Shown piece by piece: positions 46,132 through 57,727 of a DNA stretch of 64,000 bases. Source of the stretch: Dermatemys mawii (Eukaryota; Chordata; Testudines; Dermatemydidae); assembly GCA_007922305.1 (NCBI GenBank), contig ML677373.1:11272127-11336126 (forward strand), read 5' to 3'. Position 1 is the stretch's first letter; the number at the start of each line of letters is the position of its first letter. Under the pieces are notes generated by a model that saw only the letters and a list, made by a program, of their open reading frames with translations, did no database searches and was not told the DNA's origin. Position numbers and translations under genes: made by a program.

Positions 46132-48040
46132 CCTGGCCCCCACAGGATCTGTTTAAAAGCAGACCCTCTCAAACTAAACATAGTTTTGGAAAGACCCACT
46201 TGAAATGCTCTAGGGTCTGGATGATAGTCTGCTGGGAAAGCATTTCAGCCTCTTTCATTTGCCCTTCAACAGCATCTCTAATGGTGTAAGAGTCCCCTCT
46301 CATGTACATGCACCAGCAGCCTCAAAGATATGCACAGCTTCCGGGCAGTCCCAGTTCTTTTGGCTTTTGAGCTTGGAAAGACAGCTCAGAACTGATCTCG
46401 GAGTGCTCACTGCAGCAACTGACCGTGCTGGAGAACAATCTCGATAGTCTACTCAGTTCCTTGGAAACTCTCGCTGCAACTTAAACTCACTCCTTTTCCA
46501 GGTTGTGGGGGTGTGTTTGTTTTTTGGGGTTTTTTTATTTAAGGATCCTTTTATTCCTAGCCAAAGGGCAACAAATGCCTGAGGTTGGAGTGAGGATCCT
46601 GCTTGTCATCTCTCCTCTATGCCTAAGAGTGAGGCTAGTGCACATGGCTGGCCCTACACAACTATTTGCTTTTCTATCTGTCTACTCCATGTTGCTCTCT
46701 TGGCTGGGATGCGAACCCAATAATATGGAAACGGAAGTTTCTGTCTTGCACTCCATGGTTGGCTTTTGAAAGTGAGTACAACAAGCTGGCTCCTTCCTAA
46801 TCAGCACCCTATCAGAGGAGCTGCTCTGCTGCCAAGGCTTGGCACATAGGGTGAGTTCAGGACACAGATGCAGTTATGATGGAGTTACTCTCACTGCACT
46901 TGCCCAGTGCATGATGTGCCCAGCTGGGTGTTCTCATGAAAGCTCCTCCAGAGTCGTCTCTGGTGGCTGCAGGCAGCAGGTCTTTGTGTTGCCAGCCAGT
47001 GACACGCTGTTCTCCAGCCCAACCCAAAATTCTGGAAGTGACCCCAGTTCCCGAGTTGGGTTCTGTCGATGTGCTCCCTCCAGGTATCCAGTCTCCCCGT
47101 AGGACTTTCAGGGAGCAGTGTAGATTCCTTTGGTTAAGTGACTGGCATTTGCAAGTTATTTTTGTAGCACGTTTACCAGTTTGGAGGGAAAGACTGGTGA
47201 GGTAACTAGCTGGCGTTTATGGTCTGTATGCAAAGCAGTGCCAGCCAAAGTGTGTGTGTGTCAGTATATGGGAGGGGAACAGTATCCAGTTTGCACAGCT
47301 ATTAATTGTTCCTTCGCCGGTGTGACACACAGGGGAAAATGTGTTCTGTCCATGGAGTTGAGCTCTGCAGGGACTTTTGCATTTCAGATCTGCAGGCCCT
47401 CCTGGGGGCACAGCGTCAGCCATGTGTAATGCAGATGCCCGGGTCAGTTCTTGGAATTATACCCAAGCTCTCTGGGACATTGAATTCCAGGCTGGCTGCC
47501 GTGATGCTGGGGTTAATCTCGACACGTCTGCTTTGTGTTTTCCGCACTGCGTGTGTGCGGTCTCTCCTTACCACTTCACTGTGCAGAAAGGAGGCTACTG
47601 ATGCTGGATCTTGCAAGTCAGGCACCTAAAGAGCTTGACTTGAGCCAAGCACAATGCAATCGTTTCTGTGAAAGTTCCCCCTTCCCCTCAGCCCCAGCGC
47701 TCTGACATGCATTTTTAGTTTCATCCACATCACCTCCTTCTCTTCCAGGCCTGGGCCTCCACTTACTTGCGCCAGTCAGTTATGTAGTGGGAACTGTGTG
47801 ATTTACACCGTGTTCCTACGAGGGACTTTGCTAAGACATCACAGAGCAGGACCACTTTGCAACTTCTGCCAGCTGACGATTTGCTCCCACATACCTTTGC
47901 TCTTGATCCATAGTAAGATTTGAACTGATGTTTTCATGAGTAGCTATTGCACTACCCCCTTGGGCCACATGTTGCTGTACTAGTCGCTGGATATAGTTCC
48001 AGGAGGTTAATAGTTAGAGGAGTTGCTTTGTTCTTTGACT
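46132..48040. other. Unassigned stretch
   Basis: No exon or named repeat recognised. The frames at 46503-46769, 46839-47205 and 47306-47629 have no domain. Confidence 0.4.
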
Positions 48041-48307
48041 CAGAGTATGTCTACACTGCAAAAAAAAAAAAAGGGGGTGTTCTCTCCTGCTAGCTAACCC
48101 AGGTTCAGATAGCAGTGAGGATATGGCACCTTGGCTTAGCAGCTCAGATTGAACTCCAGGCTCCCTGTAGGCTTCAACTCAAACAGCTACGCAGAGTTAA
48201 AAGCTGAGGTCCTGTGTCTCCACGGCTTTTCTAAGTAGTTAGCTAATGTGGGTTAATTAAGCCGAGTTAAAAACAGACTCTTTATTTGCAGTGTCGACAT
48301 ACCCTTG
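48041..48307. mobile_element. hAT-type MITE with A-run
   Basis: The left end CAGAGTATGTCTACACTGCA and right end TTGCAGTGTCGACATACCC form inverted termini. A 13-A run follows the left terminus. The interior has 'gctagctaacccaggttca' and 'agttagctaatgtgggttaa', also inverted relative to each other. No clean TSD. Confidence 0.78.
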
Positions 48308-48625
48308 GTCTTCCCTGGACAGTACTACCCTCCCTTGCGCTCAGGATACAACGGGGCAGGTATCAACAGTCTCCAAGGCTGTATCTTGCCTAGGAACTGC
48401 CCCTCCATGGAAAACAGAAGCCTTTGTGGAAAGGAGACTGTTGGGGGCAGGGAGGATCAGGAGAGGAGTTGGGTTAAACTCTGTAACTGTATCCCCACCT
48501 CCAGATGGGGAAACAACAGGAATATGAGGAGTCAATGCTCACCTGAAGGGAGTGATGAAAATTGTAGTCCATTGCTTGACCATGTTTTGGTTTGTTGTTG
48601 GTTATTTGGATTGTTTAATACCAGC

Positions 48626-48844
48626 GCCCTGAGAGTTCAGGGCTATAAGGTCCAGATCCGCGCCCTGGTCGTGGGAGCCCTGGACGCATGGGACCCCCTC
48701 ACCAAGCCGGTACTGAGAGCATGCAGAGTCGGTCGATGCTATGCCTGGCTCATGAGACAGCTCATGGTGTCAGACACCGTTAGGTGGTCAAGAGACATGT
48801 ACACAGAGCACATCATGGGACACCGTCAGTACCAGGTCGAGTAA
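48626..48844 (+). pseudogene. C-terminal fragment of a non-LTR retrotransposon polyprotein
   Basis: The frame ending at the TAA at 48842-48844 encodes about 72 residues with no stop. They include GYKVQIRALVVGALDAWDP and LMRQLMVSDTVRWSRDMY, then an EHIMGHRQYQ-like end. This pattern (VVGALxxWDP followed by a Leu/Met-rich helix and VSDTxRWSRDxYxEH) resembles the C-terminal region of R2/NeSL-type site-specific non-LTR retrotransposon ORFs. The assignment is from memory. The reverse-transcriptase palm and zinc-finger parts are absent, so the copy is 5'-truncated. The upstream part of the 180-codon frame (48305-48625) does not look homologous. Likely 3' UTR follows to about 49030-49180. Confidence 0.55.
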
Positions 48845-49180
48845 TCGAGTACGCCAGTCACTGAAACAACCCACTTTCTTCCTTCCCTGATGAACCAAGA
48901 GATGCACCCCACCCATGTACTTATTCACTACACCAGTATTGACTTGGACTCTACATTCTATGGGTGGTGTACGCAAGATCTCTTATCCACTGATTTTTTT
49001 AAAACTCCAGCACCCCAATTTGGGGGTATGCTAGTTATGTACTTTATGTATGTATCTTGTGAGCCCTGTAACTGACACTTATAATCTTTCATAACCCAAG
49101 CCTGACACCGGATGTACAGTACCTTCCTTCTTAACTCGTGTAAATTTGATTTGAAACATTAACTTCCATAAAATGTTTAA
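48845..49180 (+). other. Possible 3' untranslated tail of the retrotransposon fragment
   Basis: Stop-rich sequence directly after the C-terminal fragment, without other features. Its extent is a guess, since no poly-A or TSD marks an end. Confidence 0.3.
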
Positions 49181-50855
49181 ATATTTCCATCAACCAGGTT
49201 CACTGCTAAAAGCCAGTAAGAATACAGTACAGTACAATACCAGTCTCTGGAAAGCTGTCTCATACAGCATTGTTAGGTTCACCTTGCATAGAAGAGATGC
49301 TCCCAAAGTTACACATTTCAGCTAGGAGCATCTCTGGGATGATTTTACCAGTTCCAGAACTTTTTACCCCTCACAAAAATCCAGTCAATCAGTTTGTCCC
49401 AGTTCCTTAACTTCTTGTTCTGTACCTTCCTTATCTTTGTTTAGGAAAGTAGTATTCTAAGTACTGTGAAGGTACCTTCCTAGGTTGTACTAAGACACAC
49501 AGTGAATGTCTTGATTTTTTTTTTTTTTTTTTTTTTTTGACAAGTGTCCTATCTGTTTATGCCAAGTGCTGAGTTGTACTGTTGCAGGGTATTGTGGGAT
49601 GTAACTTTAGCATGTTCTAGAGGAGAACATAGGGCAATTCAGCCTTTATAACTGCCAGGCATTCATATAATGTGGGGGGCTATACTAAACTAATATATGT
49701 TGGCTAATAGCGATAAAGGGACTGTTGCCATATTCAGTAAGAGTGAAGAGGGAGGCTCACAGGAAGTGGTCACAACATGACCCCTCATAATCTAGCGTGC
49801 AGCCAGCTGGGGTCTGAAATGGATGAGAGAGCAATACAGACACTTGCAAAGGACTTTCGTTAGGGTGGGGTGAGACTCTCTCCTTCATGCCCCTCCCTCC
49901 TTATCTGCCTCATAAGGGGCCGATCTCTCCTATTCTTTTTTTTCCCCAGATACTGCATTGTGGGGAACAGAGCCTTTGTGGAAGGGAGACATATCTGTCT
50001 GTTGATAAAAAGGAGGCTGAGAAGTCCTGGGTCTTGGAGATTAGCAAGATCCTCTTGTGCAATGGTGGCAAAGCTGACTTGGTGTCAGCGAGTGCATTTG
50101 CTTCCTGTCTTGTTCTTCTCACCCACCAGCTGACTTACTGACAGTGTGTGTGTCCTGCTATTTGCTCTAACTGCTACATGTCACTGACAGGATTAAAAGG
50201 CCTCATGCCACTTTATCAGTAGCCTCCAGTTGGATTCTGCAGAATCAAAACGTCCCTTTTTCCATTCTGCAGCCCTGCTTCCTTCCTGGGCTTATCATGT
50301 TGTGCATGAAAATTAGGGGATCGACTAAAAATCCAGAATCTGATGGCCTAATTCTTCATGACTGATCATGAAAATGGGGAAATGGTAGAGCTGAGCTGCT
50401 AACTCAGAATACTCATCTGACAAATGTAGCTTCTTCCGCTCATTGAATAACGACTGGCAAGTCATTCTCTCCTCTATTATTCAGTGTAGCTTTTTGGTTT
50501 TATTCTTGATTGTTCCTGTATAAAAGGAAAGCTGTGTTGCTTAGTTGTGCTCAGTCAGATAAGAATGATATGATGGGTTTGTTGTTTGATCAGACTAAAA
50601 ATGCAGCCGCTTGGTCACTGAATTAGAGCTGGCTGACAAGTTTTGGGGATAAGCAAACTTGCTGAAATATGCATTTTTGAAGAGGGCACCAAATCTATTC
50701 ATGAATTTGGGTTGAATTTGCTAATAGTTTCAGCTGGGGCAGGCAAGGGAGGAATCAAATGTTGAAACATTTTGTTTTGACACTTTCTAAATGAACCATT
50801 TGATGCTTTGTTTCAGTTGGACACTTTCTGAAATGAAAAATGTTTTGAATGAACA
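49181..50855. other. Unassigned stretch with a 24-T run
   Basis: Poly-T at 49515-49538 is the only clear feature. It could be the complement of a retrotransposon poly-A tail, but no element body is recognised on its right. Confidence 0.45.
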
Positions 50856-50869
50856 CTTGAAACATTTTG
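50856..50869 (+). repeat. Left copy of a 14-bp target-site duplication
   Basis: CTTGAAACATTTTG here is identical to 51541-51554 on the other side of the palindromic insertion. This defines the element as 50870-51540. Confidence 0.9.
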
Positions 50870-50984
50870 ATAAAGAGTCCTGTGGCACCTTAAAGACTAA
50901 CTAAAATTTTAGAGCATAAGCTTTCGTGGGTTAATACCCACTTCGTTGGATGCATGATGCATCCAACGAAGTGGGTATTAACCC

Positions 50985-51384
50985 NNNNNNNNNNNNNNNN
51001 NNNNNNNNNNNNNNNNNNNNNNNNNNNNNNNNNNNNNNNNNNNNNNNNNNNNNNNNNNNNNNNNNNNNNNNNNNNNNNNNNNNNNNNNNNNNNNNNNNNN
51101 NNNNNNNNNNNNNNNNNNNNNNNNNNNNNNNNNNNNNNNNNNNNNNNNNNNNNNNNNNNNNNNNNNNNNNNNNNNNNNNNNNNNNNNNNNNNNNNNNNNN
51201 NNNNNNNNNNNNNNNNNNNNNNNNNNNNNNNNNNNNNNNNNNNNNNNNNNNNNNNNNNNNNNNNNNNNNNNNNNNNNNNNNNNNNNNNNNNNNNNNNNNN
51301 NNNNNNNNNNNNNNNNNNNNNNNNNNNNNNNNNNNNNNNNNNNNNNNNNNNNNNNNNNNNNNNNNNNNNNNNNNNNNNNNNNNN
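50985..51384. other. Assembly gap (400 N)
   Basis: Exactly 400 N flanked by inverted-repeat arms. Gap length is probably nominal. The identical N-filled frames on both strands around it are artefacts. Confidence 0.99.
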
Positions 51385-51419
51385 GGGTTAATACCCACTT
51401 CGTTGGATGCATCATGCAT

Positions 51420-51454
51420 CCAACGAAGTGGGTATTAACCCACGAAAGCTTATG
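51420..51454 (+). ncRNA. Degenerate hammerhead-ribozyme-like motif
   Basis: CCAACGA (51420-51426), then stem GTGGGT/ACCCAC with ATTA loop (51428-51443), then GAAA (51444-51447) and GCTTATG. Compared with the hammerhead core CUGANGA...GAAA, the first strand has two changes (U to C and G to A), so catalysis is unlikely in this copy. The same motif occurs in the left arm on the minus strand and in both short palindromes. The identification is by pattern and known association with Penelope-like elements. Confidence 0.4.
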
Positions 51455-51540
51455 CTCTAAAATTTTAGTTAGTCTTTAAGGTGCCACAGGACTCTTTATC
51501 ACTTCTGCAATTCCAGACTAACACGGTTACCCCTCTGATT

Positions 51541-51554
51541 CTTGAAACATTTTG
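51541..51554 (+). repeat. Right copy of the 14-bp target-site duplication
   Basis: CTTGAAACATTTTG, identical to 50856-50869. Confidence 0.9.
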
Positions 51555-54345
51555 TTTGCCTTAAGTACAATTTTTGTGGTCTTTCGGTTCAGCCTCCAAA
51601 CTGAAAAATGAATTATTTGCTCAGTTCTTCTGTGAATTCAGAAATTCCATGATTACATGGCTCTGCACTTCGCAGTCCACAAACATTTGCTTTTAAAACC
51701 AGATTGCACCAATGCCTCCACAAAGTGAACGCGAAGGATCACTGAAGCCCAGCTAAGCAAATTCAGTTAAAAACCTAGCTAACTTTCAGTGGAAAATGTT
51801 TGGCTGCATTTACCCAGCTCTAGCAGATCTCAAAGTAACAAGCACGGAGATGCTGCACTGGATTTATTTCAACAGGTTTCCAATCCCTTGGCATAATTCT
51901 GCCCCTTGGAGTCCGTAAGTCACTGACATCAACAAAAGCAGGTACCTAATCGCTATTTCCAAACTAAAATTGCCGAGTGGAAAGAGAATAAAACACTTAG
52001 CTTATTTCTGGAGATGAGTGGGGCTGAGTTTGTATAAGAATCCTTTCCACTGTAATGCTATGGAACTGAGTAGCTTGGATTGGGACACTGGGTGTAAAAA
52101 TTTTCAGAGTGTCTAAAGGCCAGTTTATAAAGTAATTTAGGTATTGAAAAGCCCCTAGGTGCCTATACTTCATTGATTTCAAATGGGTGTCAACTTTCTA
52201 GATGCTCTGGGCACCTGACAATGACCGTGTCCCATTTTCAAAACTGATTTAGGATCCAAAAATCTAGTATTTTTGGAAACTCTACCCAATGTGTTTAGTT
52301 GATGTGGGGTTTTCAAATCTTGTCCCCCAATCCAGGCACCACCACTTCGCAGATACATCCCTTTTATCTTAACTGGGATTCAGTGCCATCCAAACCTGCT
52401 GTGTTAGGATTATCTAACTCTGATGGTCTCCACTCTCCCCTTCATTCAGCTCCATCCAACTGAGGTTTAATTAACACACACAGATTTTCAATTTTATATG
52501 ATTTCTAAGTGTTAGTGTCTCACATGACCAACTTCCTGGTGACTGGATGGAGTGTTGGGTCAGTGTACAAAGCATGGCACTTCAGGGGGATCTGGCTTAG
52601 AGCAGAAGTGAAATTAGTCTGATGGCTTTAACCTAATTCCTGTTGGCAGTTTTATCTCCATCACAGAAACCTGGGCACATTTGAGTCTGCTCATGTGACA
52701 AATTCCCCATAGGATTGCAAGAGCAGCATTGGCTGAAATGCGAGGGTGGGAATTTGTGCAGTACCTGCGTGACACAGGGCCTGTTCCAACTGCCATCCAT
52801 TTCAATGAGGAATTGAATTGCACTATAAAACTTTAGCGTTAGCCAGTGCTACTGGCCAATCACTGTCCTTCGTCATCTCTCCCCTCGAACACTGTTTTGT
52901 AGGCATTTAAGGCTATACCCAGAGCTCTCTAGGCATTAGCATCCATAACTTAAACATAATATAATTTAACAGCATCATGTCCCCAGTAACTGGGGGTGAA
53001 GTCTAGTTCTGAAATTGGGGGAGGAAAGGAGGGAGGGAAGAAGCTTTTGACTTTTCTAACCACTCATAAAAATCTCCCTTCTGCAGCATTGCTGTAAGTA
53101 AACACATTAAAAATAGTGTTATGCCAAAAACCAAGCAGAACTGTTTGAGCCATTAAAACACACGTTACCGCTTTTATGGCTGATAAAGGTCCCAGGGTTC
53201 TTTTCCTGATGTGTTTTTCACTAGCAATTCAAGATTATTTTTTTTTCAGTAGCATGCTTGTGGGTACTGTAAAATTTTATTGTAGTAAATGTTACAGCCT
53301 TTTAGGAGCTGTCTACCGGTGGCATTTAATTACGGACTGTTAGCCACCCTTAGAAAGGGGTAATGGTTAACCAATTCCTAGAGCCCAGCAGGTTAATAGG
53401 CTGCTTTCTAACCATGGCTTGTAAGAACTTAGAACACCTTTCAACCGTCTGTGCCTAAACAATCTGTAAAACACAGTACACAGGTCTGTAACGTGCTAAT
53501 GACCTTGATTTAATCATTTATAACCCATTTGTAAAACCACTCTTAACATAGTGTGACCAGATTCTTTGCCTGATTTAAAAACAAAATAAACAAAGCTTTT
53601 GCTTATTTGACTTGGGAGGTCGTTTATTTTCTGGTATCTAACTCCCTAGAGGTCTTCAGCTTCCAGTATTTGTTTACCGGACACAAGTAATGTCACCAGC
53701 AGTGAGACAGAAAGGGCTACTCTGTACCTGCTGCAGAGAGAAGGGGAAGAGGTTGGCTGCACTGTGCCATTTGTGAATTAAGAGGGCTCTTCTGTTGGCC
53801 CGGGAGCGAAGCCTGTGTTCACTGCTCAGTAGAGAAGATGGCCTGCTGCACCCTTAAATCGTAAGTGGTGCAGCCCCCCTATGTGCTGCTCTCTGTAGGA
53901 AGCATGCACCTGGGTTTGCACAACTAGCCTGTCGGCAGACGTTACTGCTGGTGAAAACCCAGGTGCAGCCGCCTTTATTCAAGACGTCTGCCTCTGCTGG
54001 AGAAAAGCTCTGGTCCCTGTGTTCTGACTTTGGAGGGTGGCTACAGAGACTCCTGCCCCATGGATTCAGAGGTTGCTATAAATTCTACCTCTCTGCAATA
54101 CAGGGCTCCATCTCAGGCTGACAGCACCCGAATGTTTCTAGTAATGGAGTGGATTGTCAGCCAAGAACTAGATCCCTTCCTTCTCTCACTTGGGCTGAAG
54201 ACCATTCAGCCCTGCCTGCTCCAACAGCCCAGCTCTGTTCAGCCCTTGCTGGGACAGCGTTAGTGAAGACAAGGCCTTGATATAGCTCACTAAGCTGCAC
54301 TGGCCCCTTGGAAGTGCTGGGTTGCGGTGTCTGTGATCTAGGGTG
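51555..54345. other. Unassigned AT-moderate stretch with old repeat remnants
   Basis: 52140-52275 contains 'cccctaggtgcctatacttc' and 'tttaggatccaaaaatctag', the same old repeat type that split the MIR at 9571-9648. No exon is recognised. No ORF exceeds 80 codons. Confidence 0.45.
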
Positions 54346-55215
54346 GATTTTAAGGCCAGAAGGATCATCTAGTCTAGCCTCCTGAATAGCCAGGCCATTA
54401 AATTTCACCCTGTTATCCCAATAACTTGTTTGCCTAACGCGTGTCCTACAGAGAGGCTGCCAGCCTTGGTCTAAAGCCTTTCAAAAGTGGACTATCCATC
54501 ACTTCCCTGGGTAGCTTGTTCCAGCCCTCCCTGTTAAATCTTAAGGCCTTATTTCTAACTTCAGTTGCTCTGGTTTTAACTTCCAGCCTTAGGTTCTTGT
54601 TGTGCCTTGGTCCGCTAAAGTGAAGAGCCTGTTAGTACCCAATACTTTCTACCTCTGTGGGGCAGTTATCTGCTAACTGTGTCCATTCTGGCTTCTTTTG
54701 ATAAGCTGAAAAGATCGAGCTGGTTAAGTCTCTCACTGTAAGATGTTTTCTCCAGCCTCCAACTCACTTTTGTGGCCCTCTTCTGCATTGCACCTTGTCC
54801 TCCTTAGAACATGGACACCCAAATGGGGCCTGGGGTTCTAGTAGCCATCTCACCCGTGTCGTATACAGATCTCAAATTCTGTTCCTACTCCACCATTTTA
54901 TATACTTGGTATCATATTGGCCCCTCTTGCCACAGCATGGCACTGGGCACGCCCATTGGACTGCTCACCCATTGTGACCCCTAAATCCTTTTCATTCCCA
55001 ACTTGCCAGGACACCATCCCCATCCTGTTGGGCACACCTGCGTTCCTTAGTGCCAGATGTGACCGTGCCTATGGCTATATTGAAACACATTTGGTCTGAG
55101 TGCACGTGCTTCCCCTGTGATCCCGATCGCTCTCTTGACTGCCCCGTCCTCCTCATTGTTTACCACTCTGCCAGTCTGTGTTTCCTCTGCAAACCTACTA
55201 AGATCTTTGGGCTGA
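54346..55215 (-). pseudogene. CR1-type LINE, minus strand, ORF2 C-terminal part and tail
   Basis: Plus-strand text follows the antisense order of a CR1 subfamily: 'attttaaggccagaaggatc', 'atcatctagtctagcctcct', 'tttcaaaagtggactatcca', 'agcttgttccagccctccct', 'ttaaatcttaaggcctta', 'ataagctgaaaagatcgagc' and 'tgtggccctcttctgcattg'. The last is the complement of the coding segment for an ERVQRRAT-like motif. Numerous stops make it inactive. It extends further 5' than the other CR1 copies here. Confidence 0.8.
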
Positions 55216-55513
55216 GTGTGCCTGCCCTGATGGCCAGATGGTGTTGAGAGGGGTGTGCTGGGGATGTCTTGAGTCCACAACCAAATCCTGTTGCTACCCG
55301 CTTTACTGGACCGTCCTCATCTGCACCAATCCCAGCCCACTGACTTCTATTCAGTGCTCTGCCTGTTTGCACCCAGGTCTGGGTTGTTGGAGCAGTTGGG
55401 CTTCATTGGGTGGTGAGAGCCAAAATAGTCACATTCTATACCTCCCTGCCAACACAGAGGCTCATGAGAAGAGGCAGCCCTGGGTGTTTTGTTGCCTAGG
55501 GTGGAAAACATTG

Positions 55514-55840
55514 TCAGATCCTCCTCCGCAAACAGCCAAGCACAAAACCCCACAAACCTGATATGGGGCCCAGGCGCCTGCCCTCCTCACCTGACCCTAA
55601 GCTGGCCCAGGTCGGAGTAGGGAAGACACGAGTACCAATTGCACACTGGGGAGACACCAGTAAGGGGGTGCTTACCAGTGGGAGCATATTGCTGGGGACG
55701 GACTCAGGCACCACCTGAGCCACCCGCTCGGCCATATTCCAGCTGATCAAAGAGCAGTTCCCTCGCTCGTGAGATTTGTGCACCCCTCTATCGCTGCGCT
55801 GTGTAACACAAGGTGAGTGAGCAGAGCGTGCCTCTGACAC
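55514..55840 (-). other. Weak exon candidate, minus strand
   Basis: An open 108-codon minus frame contains an ATG in moderate context giving MAERVAQVVPESVPSNMLPL. It is directly followed by a donor-like CTG|GTAAGC (near 55671). CpG density is locally raised. A plus-strand donor-like ACAAG|GTGAGTGAG lies at about 55811. No domain is recognised, and it could instead be part of a retroelement. Confidence 0.2.
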
Positions 55841-57696
55841 CTGAAACCAGACTAGCTAGACCCTGTGATCTCCCACATCAGTCACCCTCCCTCCCCGTCT
55901 TTTCTCTCCACACCATGCAGGCTTGCTCAGCACTTCTGCTGTGGGCTAAGAGAAAATGTCAGTCGCCCCACGCATTGGTTTTTCCCTTGCACGCTCTGGG
56001 TTTCCCTTTCACCCTCCCTCTCCTGATTCCTACCTGCCCCCTGGTTGAGCTAGCGCTGCAGAGGGGTGCAGCGTTGGCAGGCTGCTAGCACATGTGCATG
56101 ACACTTCCGCTGTTGCAGGGCTTTTACTGCATTCAGGGAGGGCAGTGTAACTCCCCATGCTTCCTTCCCTTCCGTGCGCCTGGGGCATCTGCCTTCTCTT
56201 GCATTAGAAAGGCGCTCTGAGCCCAAGACTGTTTTTGCAGTAACTTTGCTGGCTTTGGTGGATCTGTACCAGCACTGAATATGGCCCACGCTTGCTTCTG
56301 CTCCCAAGCCTGCTGTCGCTCGGTTCAGAAAGCAGTTTTCCCTTTTGTTTTCATCACGATTCAAGATCTTGGGGGGGTTTTGGTATTGAATCGGTAGAGC
56401 CCTGCATGGATGCAAATTTGGTATGCACATCGGACCTGCGGCCAGGGTCCACAGATATAAAGCAGGAATACGCAGCTTTGCAGGGCTCTGTGACTGGGTA
56501 TGTTACAAATGGGGAGGACTGGCTACTTCGAGGGGGAAAGGGCTAAAGAGCCTTTTGCCAGTTCAAATCCAGCTGTGCCAGTGCCTGAAATGGCGAACTC
56601 TGGATGGCTGCCTGCAGTAGCCAAGATGCGTTGGGCTGATCCTAGGGGGCAGGAATTGGCCCTGAATTGCCAGGTTCACTGGCAGCTGTTGCAGAGAGGC
56701 AGAGAAGGGAATGGGCATGGAGACTGAATTGCTGCTCCCTCCACGAAGAGATTTCTCTGTCGGAGCACCAGCACACTAGGGGAAGTCTTGCGCTGCTGCG
56801 GGGGCGTACCCGGTGTCCTAATGAATAAGACTGCAGCAAGCTCCAGGGATCTGTGCCCAGCACTCGACTCCTTTACTCTTCTCTACATAGCCCAAGCTTG
56901 GGGAGCTCTGGCTTCTGAGCCAACCCCCAAAGAACTGGCTAAACCATGGGAGGAAGCCTTTTCACACTTGATTTTCTTCCATTCGGAGTGGTTGGTTTCC
57001 AATGTGACTGCTGCAACCCTGCCCTCATGGAGCTGGGCATGGCTTCCCAGGCAGGCTCCCTGGCTGGTGCTTTTTTGCTTATAGCTGCTTCCTTCAAGAG
57101 CTGATCCCAAAAGCTCTGAAGACCTGTTGCTAGCTGTGCAGAGGGCAGTCAAGCAAAAACAGGATTCGCCATCAACACAGCTTGGCATATTAAACTGAGC
57201 ACTTGGGGGTGCAAAACAGGCAATTTGGGCTTCTCTTCGGCAGGCATCACAGTGTGAACCTGCTCTTTAATCTCTCTGTTACTGGGGCCCTGTTTGATGC
57301 CCAGCATTGTGTATGAGAAGGGCATTGAGTCTCCAGTGCATTTACGGTGTTGTAAGGCCCTTTGAAAGCCTCCGATGGGAAGGTGCCATTCAAGTGCGAA
57401 GCCTTGTGCATGTGTCGCTAAGTAGGAGGGGGATTTTTGGCAAGCTCAAAATTCCCCACATCTCATTTTGCTGCCCTGTTAAATTTCAGTTGGTCCTGTA
57501 GCTAAAACTGCCTTGATCTCTCTACCCTAGGATGCAGCTTGGGTTGTCTTTGCTTTACCTCTTCTTTTACTCTGGGGTTGTTGAGTTTTCATTCACTCCC
57601 ACGCGCCAAGGATTGTGACTGGCAGTAGCTGGCATCCTCTGACTTGTTTGATGTCTGCCCTATCTGGGGAAAACAGTGTGGGGTTGGTTGGTGGTT

Positions 57697-57727
<31 letters not shown>

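Larger units (their letters stand above)
50870..51540. mobile_element. Palindromic Penelope-like insertion with 400-N gap
   Basis: The insertion is bounded by a 14-bp TSD. Its left 115 bases (50870-50984) are the exact reverse complement of 51385-51499. The right side has about 41 more bases ending in 'gttacccctctgattc', a known end of an abundant reptile repeat. Each arm itself contains a 57-bp palindrome (gggttaatacccacttcg ... centre ATGCAT-G-ATGCAT on the left, ATGCAT-C-ATGCAT on the right). The arm sequence GTGGGT-ATTA-ACCCAC followed by GAAA resembles the hammerhead motif carried by Penelope-like retroelements. No reverse transcriptase is visible; any would be in the gap. Confidence 0.7.

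Noticed and set aside
50931..51438. Four frames of 145-162 codons with identical sequence on both strands
   Set aside because: They consist almost entirely of N. The matching ends only reflect the inverted repeat.
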